The notes beneath the pieces are model-generated. The model was not told the DNA's origin, made no database searches, and saw only the letters and a program-made list of their open reading frames with translations. Below are positions 1 to 6,391 of a stretch of DNA of 9,192 bases, in pieces (position 1 is the first letter of the stretch; each line of letters begins with the position of its first letter). Position numbers and translations under genes: made by a program. Origin of the DNA: Clostridia bacterium (GTDB lineage: Bacteria; Bacillota; Clostridia; Lachnospirales; Cellulosilyticaceae); the NCBI GenBank assembly GCA_029256345.1, contig JAQSYC010000092.1, positions 1 through 9,192 on the forward strand. The letters run 5' to 3'.

Positions 1-1029
1 GACTTTGCTCACCCTTTAGAAGATGCCATAGAAGCTATTACCCATTCTATCTGTACCCTTGAATTTGAGGCTCATAGGCCCCTGTATGACTGGTTTGTCA
101 AAGAATGTGAAATGACTTATGCTCCAAGACAAATCGAATTTGCAAGGCTAAATATGACCAATACTGTTATGAGCAAAAGGATGTTAAAGCGATTAGTCGA
201 TGAAGGCATTGTGGATGGCTGGGATGACCCTCGTATGCCAACTATTGCAGGTCTTAGAAGGCGTGGTTATACACCAGAGGCCATTCGTAACTTCTGCCGT
301 GAAATAGGTGTTGCCAAAGCAGACTCTACCGTAGACAGTCAAATGCTTGACTTCTTTCTTCGTGAAGATTTGCAGCCTAAAGCTGTGCTTGCAATGGCTG
401 TTCTAAAGCCTATCAAGCTTGTTATTACCAATTATCCCGAAAATCAAACAGAACTGCTGGAAATCGAAAATAATGCAACCAATCCTGATGCAGGCACAAG
501 GCTTGTTTCTTTCTCAAGAGAACTTTATATCGAGCAAGATGATTTTATGGAAGAACCTGTAAAAAAATATTTCAGACTATTCCCAGGTAATGAAGTACGT
601 CTTAAAGGCGGCTATTTTGTAAAATGCACTGAAGTCATCAAAGACGAAACTGGCGGTATAAAAGAAGTACATTGTACCTATGACCCCGAAACTAAAAGTG
701 GCTCTGGTTTTGTAGGCCGCAAAGTAAAAGCTACTATTCACTGGGTGGATGCAACAACTGCTGTTCCTTCGGAGTTCAGACTTTTTGAGCCCCTTATCTT
801 GGATGATGCACCAGAAAATGAAGGCAAACATTTCTTAGAACAAATTAATCCACAGTCTCTTGAAGTACTTCAGGGATATACTGAAAATGTGGCCTTTAAA
901 GATGCTAAAGTACTTGATAAATTTCAGCTTGTTAGAAACGGATTTTTCACAGTAGATTCTAAATATACAACACCCGAAAAACTTGTACTTAATAGAATTG
1001 TTTCTTTAAAAAGTTCCTTTAAGTTCTAA
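1..1029 (+). CDS. glnS: Glutaminyl-tRNA synthetase (GlnRS), C-terminal part; 5' end outside window
   Basis: This is a class I aminoacyl-tRNA synthetase that attaches glutamine to tRNA-Gln in the cytoplasm. The frame is open from base 1 and gives 342 residues, roughly the last 60 percent of a typical bacterial GlnRS. Recognisable family segments include YAPRQIEFARLN, the KMSKS-type ATP-binding loop seen as VMSKR (window residues 56-60), then DGWDDPRMPTIAGLRRRGYTPEAI. These are followed by the beta-barrel anticodon-binding region with VLKPIKLVITNYPE and the late segment DKFQLVRNGFF. The N-terminal HIGH motif must lie upstream of the window. An internal ATG at 112 is not the start, because conserved GlnRS sequence continues in frame before it. 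The stop at 1027-1029 is followed within 8 bases by a strong hairpin terminator. The assignment is from recognised family sequence and is very secure. Confidence 0.97.
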   Translation, partial: DFAHPLEDAIEAITHSICTLEFEAHRPLYDWFVKECEMTYAPRQIEFARLNMTNTVMSKRMLKRLVDEGIVDGWDDPRMPTIAGLRRRGYTPEAIRNFCREIGVAKADSTVDSQMLDFFLREDLQPKAVLAMAVLKPIKLVITNYPENQTELLEIENNATNPDAGTRLVSFSRELYIEQDDFMEEPVKKYFRLFPGNEVRLKGGYFVKCTEVIKDETGGIKEVHCTYDPETKSGSGFVGRKVKATIHWVDATTAVPSEFRLFEPLILDDAPENEGKHFLEQINPQSLEVLQGYTENVAFKDAKVLDKFQLVRNGFFTVDSKYTTPEKLVLNRIVSLKSSFKF

Positions 1030-1036
1030 TCATTAA

Positions 1037-1088
1037 AAAGCAAGTACAAAAAACAGCCCTTCATAGGCTGCTTTTTTGTACTTGCTTT
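1037..1088. terminator. Bidirectional rho-independent terminator between convergent genes
   Basis: The left arm 1037-1058 pairs with the right arm 1066-1088, with one unpaired C at 1071 and a 7-base loop. The arms include a run of six A on the left and six T on the right. The structure therefore looks like a terminator with a U-tract when read in either direction. It serves glnS on the + strand and the kinase gene that ends at 1093 on the - strand. Confidence 0.85.
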
Positions 1089-1092
1089 AAGT

Positions 1093-1659
1093 TTATTGAA
1101 TAGTTTTTTTAAATAACTCATCCAGTGCGCTATCTACTGTATCTTCATCCTTATTCTCTACTGTAATAAGGCCCTCTAATTCGGGGATGCTATTATCCTT
1201 TGTTTTAATGTAGGCTTCCCAATTCTCAAGCTTCCATTTGTCTCTTTCTGAATTCCTATCCTTCATCCTCTCATGAATAAGCTCTAGATCACAATGTACC
1301 CAGATCATAACAAGCTCTGCTTCATAGGGTGCCAATCGCTGTTTGAGCGCTTCAATATAACTCGCATTTCTGAACTCCTTAGTAAAAGGTGCATTCAGAA
1401 TAACGTGGTCATTAAATGCCAGTGCTTCAAAAGCTACATCCAGTATGGCAATATACTCTACATCCCTGATATATTGATTAAAAAAAACTGAATCTCTGCT
1501 ATAGGGTTCATCAGCTGCCAGATACGCCGCTTTTGATAAAGGAATAATAACATCTTTATCAAGATACACAGGATTATCAAGACGTTTAGCTATCTTTTTA
1601 GCAACATAAGTTTTACCGCTTGCAGGTGGCGAGCCTACTAAAAACAATTGTTTTTTCAT
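1093..1659 (-). CDS. Small P-loop NTPase / nucleotide kinase-like protein (AAA_33 type)
   Basis: This cytoplasmic protein of 188 residues has a P-loop kinase fold. The Walker A loop is near the N-terminus as GSPPASGKT (residues 9-17). It is followed by DKDVI (about residues 34-38), where such kinases often place a catalytic or substrate-binding Asp. A C-terminal LID-like segment with ERMKDRNSERDKW is rich in Arg and matches the R-x3-R pattern of small-molecule kinases. It resembles the broad AAA_33/zeta-toxin/adenylate-kinase-like group, but I cannot name its substrate. The start ATG overlaps the stop of the upstream gene (TAATG), and a GGAG site 6 bases before it lies inside that gene, so the two are probably translationally coupled. 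It could phosphorylate a nucleotide, sugar or antibiotic. No antitoxin-like partner is visible, so a toxin role is not supported. Confidence 0.7.
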   Translation of the reverse strand: MKKQLFLVGSPPASGKTYVAKKIAKRLDNPVYLDKDVIIPLSKAAYLAADEPYSRDSVFFNQYIRDVEYIAILDVAFEALAFNDHVILNAPFTKEFRNASYIEALKQRLAPYEAELVMIWVHCDLELIHERMKDRNSERDKWKLENWEAYIKTKDNSIPELEGLITVENKDEDTVDSALDELFKKTIQ

Positions 1660-2081
1660 TATTTCTCCAGCTTTCTTACAATATAATGTCCGTAATCTCC
1701 TTCATAAAACACATAGTTCTTTGCTAACGCATAAAAAGCACTATTGTACCCATATTTAGCTACACAATGGTCATCTCTTATGATGCCAAGTTTTTCACAT
1801 ATATGGGCAAGCTTTGGTGTTGTTACAAAGGGTAATATGATGTTATAGGTGTCTTGTTTGCTTAAAAATTCTAATACCCTAGTGGTATAGCCTAGATTGA
1901 CGTACTCTTCGTCTACTGCTATTTCTCTTATCATCAGCGTGCCGTCTTGTTCCTCTTCATAAATCAACCGCAGATTATCATTGATGATAAGACCTGTTAA
2001 AGATAAAAAAGGTGCTGCATTGGTGGTGATAGGCTTAACTGAAAAACCTGCTTGTATTAAGAGTTCCATTAATTGATTCAT
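1659..2081 (-). CDS. GNAT-like (N-acetyltransferase fold) protein, divergent
   Basis: This is a protein of 140 residues with no signal peptide or membrane segment. A central stretch IREIAVDEEY followed by LGYTTRVLEFLSK resembles the GNAT beta4/alpha3 acetyl-CoA site, but it lacks the classical (Q/R)xxGxG/A loop. A later stretch LAHICEKLGI resembles the usual 'YxKxGF' element of beta5/alpha4. It may therefore be an acetyltransferase with an altered cofactor site, or a non-catalytic relative. The ribosome binding site is a G-rich GGGGG ahead of ATG 2081. It is the first gene of a two-gene operon with the P-loop kinase and overlaps it by one base. A promoter candidate lies at 2140-2168. The fold call is inference from short motifs; no specific substrate can be proposed. 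Confidence 0.6.
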   Translation of the reverse strand: MNQLMELLIQAGFSVKPITTNAAPFLSLTGLIINDNLRLIYEEEQDGTLMIREIAVDEEYVNLGYTTRVLEFLSKQDTYNIILPFVTTPKLAHICEKLGIIRDDHCVAKYGYNSAFYALAKNYVFYEGDYGHYIVRKLEK

Positions 2082-2139
2082 TTGTATTCCCCCTATTATT
2101 TATTAAATTCATCCTCTGGTTATCTATTTAAATAATACA

Positions 2140-2168
2140 AGCATATCATCTTCAAATGCAATCTGCAA
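2140..2168 (-). promoter_or_regulatory. Candidate sigma-A promoter for the GNAT-like/kinase operon
   Basis: On the - strand TTGCAG (2163-2168) and TATGCT (2140-2145) are separated by 17 bases. They lie about 60 bases upstream of the ATG at 2081. No convincing terminator separates the anti-sigma gene (ending at 2238) from here, so read-through from that operon is also possible. Confidence 0.4.
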
Positions 2169-2237
2169 TCTGTGATTTATTAAATATACTTTAAATTTTT
2201 ATAACAGTATATGCATTTTTATCCTTCTTCATTCATA

Positions 2238-3035
2238 TCAAGGGGTATCAATAATAACCTTTGCCATCTCCAGCAACTGATCTTTTGAGATATCTAGAGT
2301 TGTTAAAAGCGTATAGAGTATATTATCTTGTTCCCATGTTATGAACTGATTGTCTGTGAACATCACTTCATCTGTTCCCACTGAAATCTCTAGCTTACCT
2401 GTTTCCATATCTATTTTATCCTGTTCTGTAAGCTCATAGTCTTCTGGTACAAACTTATAGGTTTGTTTATCATATTTTAAAGTTACGTCTTTATAATTGA
2501 TACTTTCCCCGTTAATTAAGGCTTCTTCCAAATCCTCACTCATTTTGTCTGTACTTAAAGACAGGTAACCATCTCCTTGCCCATTTTGCTGTTCATAATA
2601 AAAGCTTATTCCCTTTCCTCTTGGCACCTTATTATCCTGTTCATCTATAGCCAGCGTATTAACAACCGACGCCTCACTAAATAAAAAGCCTCCTGGTAGT
2701 ACTTCTGCATATTTGGGTTCATACCCTACGTCCTTTTTTACCTGTTCTTTAGTAGGTAGCTCTGTGTATGCTGTCGTACCATAACTTACCCAGCTCTTAA
2801 TGATTGTTGGTGCTGCTGCCATGCAGGTGATGGATAAAAGACCTATACTTAAGCCAAGGGCCCATCTTTTTGCAGGTTTTATTTTAAATATATTTTTCAT
2901 TGTTTTCTCTCCTTCTGTTTGATTATTAATGGCTATTCTAATTCTTTGAAACATGTTCTCTGAGATAACTGCTTCTTCAGCTTTTGCATTTAGACTCTTC
3001 TTGATTTCTTCATCAAATGCTTTTATAACTCCCAT
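2238..3035 (-). CDS. Anti-sigma factor-like membrane protein with C-terminal DUF4367-like domain
   Basis: The predicted product is a single-pass membrane protein of 265 residues that likely holds the adjacent ECF sigma factor inactive at the membrane. The N-terminal about 60 residues are charged and cytoplasmic. One hydrophobic segment follows (WALGLSIGLLSITCMAAAP, about residues 58-76), then a large extracytoplasmic part. The C-terminal stretch with ITWEQDNILYTLLT and DISKDQLLEMAKVI resembles DUF4367 domains, common in Firmicute anti-sigma or sporulation/envelope sensor proteins. I chose ATG 3035 because GGGAG lies 8 bases before it. The longer frame to 3068 has no ribosome binding site. The start lies inside the sigma gene (23-base overlap), so translation is probably coupled. 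No HXXXCXXC zinc motif of ZAS anti-sigma factors is seen. The anti-sigma role is inferred mainly from gene pairing. Confidence 0.75.
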   Translation of the reverse strand: MGVIKAFDEEIKKSLNAKAEEAVISENMFQRIRIAINNQTEGEKTMKNIFKIKPAKRWALGLSIGLLSITCMAAAPTIIKSWVSYGTTAYTELPTKEQVKKDVGYEPKYAEVLPGGFLFSEASVVNTLAIDEQDNKVPRGKGISFYYEQQNGQGDGYLSLSTDKMSEDLEEALINGESINYKDVTLKYDKQTYKFVPEDYELTEQDKIDMETGKLEISVGTDEVMFTDNQFITWEQDNILYTLLTTLDISKDQLLEMAKVIIDTP

Positions 3036-3606
3036 ATAACTCACTCCCTTTTTCCAAATAAACATCATCTGTATTTAAACCACCTAAGTTAGCCCTTAAT
3101 TTTTTTCTGGCAGTATGAAGCCGAGATTTGACTGTTCCGTCTAAGCAGTTCATAACCTTTGCAATCTCTCTGACAGACATATCATTGTAATAGTATAATA
3201 TAAGTACCATACGATGCTTATTATCTAACTTTGAGATTTCATCATAAAGGTCTTGCGTCTGCTTCTCATCTTGAAAATCTTTTAGAGCAGACTCTGAATC
3301 TTTTCTTTGAGAAGCTTCAAATATGTTTTCTATAGGAACAAGTCTTTTCTCTTTGTTTATAGCTCGCCAGGCTATTCTTGTAAGCATCTTTAAAAACCAA
3401 ACTTTAAATTGCTCTGGTTTTCTAAGTTCTTTAATGGAAAGATAACATCGAACAAATGCTTCTTGTACAATATCCTCACTTGTATGTCTATTACCCGTCA
3501 CCAAATAAGCCGTTCTTATGGCTTGATGTTTATAACGTTCAAAAAGTTCTTCAAACTTCTCCATATCTCCTTCTTGTATTTTTTGAATTAATTTAACTTC
3601 ATCCAA
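3013..3606 (-). CDS. ECF-type RNA polymerase sigma factor
   Basis: This is a protein of 197 residues with the two-domain layout of extracytoplasmic-function sigma factors. Region 2 includes FEELFERYKHQAIRTAY and the core-binding/-10 segment SEDIVQEAFVRCYL. Region 4 includes LDNKHRMVLILYYYNDMSVREIAKVM and the recognition helix with GTVKSRLHTARKKLR. Region 3 is absent, as expected for the group. The start is a TTG at 3606, 8 bases after AAGGAG. ATG codons nearby are in other frames. It directs RNA polymerase to stress or envelope genes when released by its partner, the overlapping downstream gene. A candidate self-recognised promoter lies at 3646-3670. The closest class is the SigW/SigV-like Firmicute ECFs; the exact subgroup is not resolved. 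Confidence 0.93.
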   Translation of the reverse strand: MDEVKLIQKIQEGDMEKFEELFERYKHQAIRTAYLVTGNRHTSEDIVQEAFVRCYLSIKELRKPEQFKVWFLKMLTRIAWRAINKEKRLVPIENIFEASQRKDSESALKDFQDEKQTQDLYDEISKLDNKHRMVLILYYYNDMSVREIAKVMNCLDGTVKSRLHTARKKLRANLGGLNTDDVYLEKGSELYGSYKSI

Positions 3607-3645
3607 CTTCTCATCTCCTTATTAACGGCGCACCTATATATAAGA

Positions 3646-3670
3646 GACAACCTGCTATACAATCGGTTCA
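3646..3670 (-). promoter_or_regulatory. Candidate autoregulated ECF promoter (with possible sigma-A promoter just upstream)
   Basis: On the - strand TGAACC (3665-3670) is followed after 16 bases by GTC (3646-3648). This is the layout of ECF promoters, which have an AAC-containing -35 and a CGTC-like -10. It ends about 40 bases ahead of the sigma gene start. A TATAAT at 3677-3682 could serve as the -10 of a separate housekeeping promoter, though its -35 is poor. The assignment is by resemblance only. Confidence 0.45.
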
Positions 3671-3762
3671 TTTTTAATTATAAAATGTTTTCACATACTA
3701 CTAAATATAAAATGTCTACAATTGGTATTCATAGCATATATCTTATCACCAGAAAGCAGTTG

Positions 3763-3819
3763 TAGCAAAGATGAGCCAACATTAAATCCCAAGGATTTGA
3801 TGTTGGCTCATCTTTGCTA
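3763..3819. repeat. Long near-perfect palindrome, 27-bp arms with 3-base loop
   Basis: Arm 3763-3789 is complementary to 3793-3819 with one T/G wobble position, around the loop CAA. Weaker pairing continues a few bases outward. Neither side carries a T-run, so it is not an ordinary intrinsic terminator. It lies between the ABC permease gene (ending at 3976) and the sigma promoter. It may still stop or protect the ABC transcript, or be a small mobile palindromic element. The rest of 3607-3975 holds the ECF promoter and a decayed frame. Confidence 0.85.
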
Positions 3820-3851
3820 TAGCTCTCTATAATTATAATTGTAAACTCACT

Positions 3852-3992
3852 CTATCTGATAGAAACCCAGTTGTCATTAAAATATTCTAAGTAGTACCTC
3901 TATCCTTTTTCTCTCCAATCATCAATCTAACATTTTTCGCCATCGGTATTGAAGTAATACCCTTTCTTTGCCAAACTATTGTACTTGGTGAC
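3852..3992 (-). pseudogene. Eroded C-terminal remnant of an unidentified protein
   Basis: A - strand frame of 47 codons, overlapping the last bases of the permease gene, reads like real protein: AKKGYYFNTDGEKC, then DDWREKG, then RYYLEYFNDNWVSIR and a stop. It is interrupted by TAG at codons 22 and 31. The aromatic and Gly/Asp-rich pattern (GYYFNTDG) recalls cell-wall-binding or toxin-type repeats, but the match is too short to assign. There is no start or ribosome binding site. I read it as the tail of a gene destroyed by insertion or deletion. Confidence 0.3.
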
Positions 3993-5232
3993 GCTTAAAG
4001 GCTCTTCCAACAAAGGGTATGCATACCACAGATAAAACAGCATAAACGATAATCCGCATTGTAATAATGTCCAAAGTCAAGCCGGGGAGTGGGTAAGAAA
4101 AATAAGAGGTATAATCCGCAGGGAATACCGGCTGTGCGCTCATGTATGGAAACAGCATTAAAATATGATTTAGTATGCCATTTGTCCCACTTAGTCCCAT
4201 AAAGACAGGAAGTAATATAACCAGTATATCCACTACAAGTACAACAAAAGATGTTTTCATTTTTGCGGACAGAAACAGTGTAAATGCCACCATGCCAATC
4301 AAAACTAAATATAAGTTCGCAATACATACAATAGTAGCTTCCAACAGTGATAAGTTGTATGGAACCGTAACGTTCAATATCTGCAACGGCAGATTCCAAC
4401 CATCCATTCCAAATGTGGCAAGCTGAATACCCACACTAAGCAGAACGTTTATTGAAAAGACAATCAGGGCAAAAAGGAAGGTTGCTGAAATTTTTGCCTT
4501 TATCAATTTGGATTTTCCATATCTGGTCGAAAGAATAACACTGTCAGCACCGGATTGATATTCTCCTGCAAATACAGGTGCAACACAGATGCATATTGCA
4601 ATAATGGGTACGATCAGCAATTCAAGACATTGCAAAAGGCTTTTCCAACCAGCATGATAGCCATATTCATAAGGCATTTCAACGTGACTGTTTTTAGTAT
4701 TCCAAAAATCTTTTTCCTGATTGGAATATGTCCAGTCAGAATAGTCCATGGTAAAATATTTCTCCACTTTTTCAGCCCGAGCTATATAGAACGCTGCATA
4801 ATCTTCTAACTGCATATCTCTGATAACTGTAAGTCCGGTATCTGTAATCTGTGGCTCCACAAATGCTTCGTCAATCATTTTTAAGTAAGAATAATGCGGC
4901 AATACATAATAGGCATAAATTTCATCAGTCAAATTTACTTTGTTCCCGTTTTTTATCACATTATCACGATTAGAGAATAATGCCTGATACTCTCTAATAT
5001 CCTTTGCAACTCGTTCTTCGGTCAGTGTTCCGGCAAGCTCTTTGGCGTATTCTTTTTCAAGCTGGATTGCAGCAACACCATTTACCTGACTGCCATCACG
5101 TTCCAGCGAGATATAATTCTTGACAGGCATGATAAACAGCAAAAGGGTTAAAAACATACTGGCAAAGACCACTATAATGCTCATTCGCTTTCTTGCAATT
5201 TTCATAAACTCATATTTGAATAAATCGTTCAT
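3976..5232 (-). CDS. ABC transporter permease, ABC-2 type (bacitracin/lantibiotic-type exporter partner)
   Basis: This is an integral membrane protein of 418 residues. The first hydrophobic segment is at about residues 17-36. A large hydrophilic and presumably external region of about 160 residues follows. Five more segments lie near residues 203-225, 247-272, 298-322, 326-347 and 385-408, giving the six-helix ABC-2 layout with a big loop between helices 1 and 2. Its ATG overlaps the stop of the upstream ATPase gene by four bases (ATGA), so the two proteins are almost certainly a transporter pair. The nearby VanR-type regulator suggests export of, or protection from, a cell-envelope antibiotic or peptide. 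The substrate cannot be read from sequence. The gene ends with TAG at 3976, and no clear T-tract terminator follows. Confidence 0.88.
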   Translation of the reverse strand: MNDLFKYEFMKIARKRMSIIVVFASMFLTLLLFIMPVKNYISLERDGSQVNGVAAIQLEKEYAKELAGTLTEERVAKDIREYQALFSNRDNVIKNGNKVNLTDEIYAYYVLPHYSYLKMIDEAFVEPQITDTGLTVIRDMQLEDYAAFYIARAEKVEKYFTMDYSDWTYSNQEKDFWNTKNSHVEMPYEYGYHAGWKSLLQCLELLIVPIIAICICVAPVFAGEYQSGADSVILSTRYGKSKLIKAKISATFLFALIVFSINVLLSVGIQLATFGMDGWNLPLQILNVTVPYNLSLLEATIVCIANLYLVLIGMVAFTLFLSAKMKTSFVVLVVDILVILLPVFMGLSGTNGILNHILMLFPYMSAQPVFPADYTSYFSYPLPGLTLDIITMRIIVYAVLSVVCIPFVGRAFKRHQVQ

Positions 5233-6119
5233 CTTATCCCCCTATATTTCGCAATATCGCTCTGAAAATGATACAAATACAAATCTTCAAGCGTAGGTTC
5301 CTCATTTATTGCGCCATCAATGGGTATTTCATCACTAAGAATACGAAGAATGACCGCATCATCATCGCCGTGGTGGAGATTTCCCAAACAAAATTTGTTG
5401 CTGATTTCAGTTGCCTTCTCCTTTGGAACGACACACTTCCATACCTTTCTGTCCATTTCATGTGTAATGTTTTCGGCTGGACTGTTAATAATCAGCTTGC
5501 CGTCTTTTATGATTAAAATGGTATCGGCAATATATTCCACATCGGATACAATATGTGTAGAGAGGATAATAATCTTGTCTTTGGAGAAATCCGCAATTAA
5601 GTTGCGAAAATGCACACGCTCTTTGGGGTCAAGCCCCGCAGTAGGCTCGTCCAAAACCAAAATTTTAGGATCATTCAAAACAGCTTGCGCAATTCCTAAT
5701 CTCTGCTTCATACCACCGGAAAAAGTTCGGATTTTTTTATTGGAAACTTCCGATAAACTAACTACCCCTAAAAGCTCTTTGGTTCGAATTTTGGCTTCTT
5801 GCTTTGGTATACCTTTCAATGCAGCAACATAACACATAAATTCCTGCGCTGTGAACTCTGGATAATATCCAAAATCCTGTGGAAGATAACCGAGAAGTTT
5901 TCGATAATCTTCTCCTAAATTTTCTGCGCTGTTTCCGTCTAAAAAAATGTCACCCGAAGTCGGATTTAGGACACCACAAATCATCCTCATTAGAGTAGTC
6001 TTTCCGGCCCCGTTTGCTCCAAGCATTCCATAAACTCCGGGCTTCATTGTAATACTCATTCGATCAACAGCTTTTTTCTGACCGAATTGTTTTGTAAGCT
6101 CATTGAGCTTTAATTCCAT
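5229..6119 (-). CDS. ABC transporter ATP-binding protein (BcrA/CcmA-like)
   Basis: This cytoplasmic ATPase subunit of 296 residues powers the adjacent permease. All nucleotide-binding motifs are intact: Walker A GANGAGKTT (34-42), Q-loop Gln81 in LPQDFG, signature FSGGMKQR (133-140), Walker B ILVLDEP (153-159), D-loop AGLD (161-164) and the switch His189 in STHI. After the about 210-residue core there is a C-terminal extension of about 85 residues containing EEPTLEDLYLYHF, typical of BcrA-type drug-export ATPases. The ribosome binding site GGGAGG lies 7 bases before ATG 6119. The mRNA leader carries a terminator-like hairpin at 6141-6190 and VanR-box-like repeats further up, so expression is probably controlled by the linked regulator and possibly by attenuation. 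Function as an antimicrobial exporter is inferred from the context. Confidence 0.93.
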   Translation of the reverse strand: MELKLNELTKQFGQKKAVDRMSITMKPGVYGMLGANGAGKTTLMRMICGVLNPTSGDIFLDGNSAENLGEDYRKLLGYLPQDFGYYPEFTAQEFMCYVAALKGIPKQEAKIRTKELLGVVSLSEVSNKKIRTFSGGMKQRLGIAQAVLNDPKILVLDEPTAGLDPKERVHFRNLIADFSKDKIIILSTHIVSDVEYIADTILIIKDGKLIINSPAENITHEMDRKVWKCVVPKEKATEISNKFCLGNLHHGDDDAVILRILSDEIPIDGAINEEPTLEDLYLYHFQSDIAKYRGIR

Positions 6120-6140
6120 ATTTCATCCTCCCTTCGAAAA

Positions 6141-6190
6141 TTAAAAAAGTCTGCTCACTTCGGTATTATTTTACCAAAAGCAAGCAGACT
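6141..6190 (-). terminator. Terminator/attenuator-like hairpin in the leader of the ABC operon
   Basis: On the - strand AGTCTGCT (6183-6190) pairs with AGCAGACT (6148-6155). Inner pairing TTGGTA/TACCGA and a few wobble pairs make the stem nearly continuous around a loop of about 6 bases. A T-tract TTTTTTAA follows at once (6148 to 6141). Only 21 bases separate the T-tract from the ATG at 6119, and these include the ribosome binding site. No promoter fits after the hairpin, so ABC mRNA has to read through it. Confidence 0.75.
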
Positions 6191-6198
6191 GAACTTTA

Positions 6199-6256
6199 AT
6201 ATTAAACAGTTAACTTATTAAGAAAATCCTAAGAAAGCATTGATATTTTCCTAATG
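6199..6256 (-). promoter_or_regulatory. Candidate VanR-type operator boxes and promoter of the ABC operon
   Basis: On the - strand TTAGGA occurs at 6249-6254 and again at 6227-6232, with starts exactly 22 bases (two helical turns) apart. The second lies within TCTTAGGA. A -10-like TAATAT lies at 6199-6204, 22 bases after TCTTAGGA. The same TCTTAGGA-N22-hexamer arrangement occurs upstream of vanR. Paired direct repeats near -35 are typical of OmpR/PhoB-family activators such as VanR. The start site would be near 6192, directly ahead of the leader hairpin. Confidence 0.5.
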
Positions 6257-6366
6257 CTATCTATTTTACACTGCCTAACGCCTTTAACCACCAATCTTTA
6301 TGTTGAAAGCAGCAAGATAACAAAGTAAATATTACATATCAGAACACACCGCCTATCAGATTTAGA

Positions 6367-6375
6367 ATTATATCA
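6367..6375 (-). promoter_or_regulatory. Possible extended -10 promoter upstream of the ABC operon
   Basis: TGATATAAT on the - strand matches the extended -10 pattern TGnTATAAT just after the kinase stop. No good -35 is seen. If used, it would give a leader of about 240 bases crossing the VanR-box-like repeats and the hairpin at 6141-6190. Confidence 0.3.
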
Positions 6376-6391
6376 TCAATATCTGCGGATA

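Noticed and set aside
2155..2174. Short tandem GCAATCT repeat
   Set aside because: Only two 7-base copies occur, compatible with chance in AT-rich DNA. No CRISPR-like array is present anywhere in the window.
3036..3068. Longer N-terminus for the anti-sigma-like protein (MMFIWKKGVSY)
   Set aside because: No ribosome binding site precedes 3068, while GGGAG sits correctly before ATG 3035.
3995..4399. 134-codon - strand frame inside the permease gene
   Set aside because: It is a same-strand shadow of the permease in another frame, Cys/Tyr-rich without any motif.
5320..5832. 170-codon + strand frame
   Set aside because: It lies wholly antisense to the ABC ATPase gene, whose motifs are intact. 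It has no ribosome binding site and no family resemblance.
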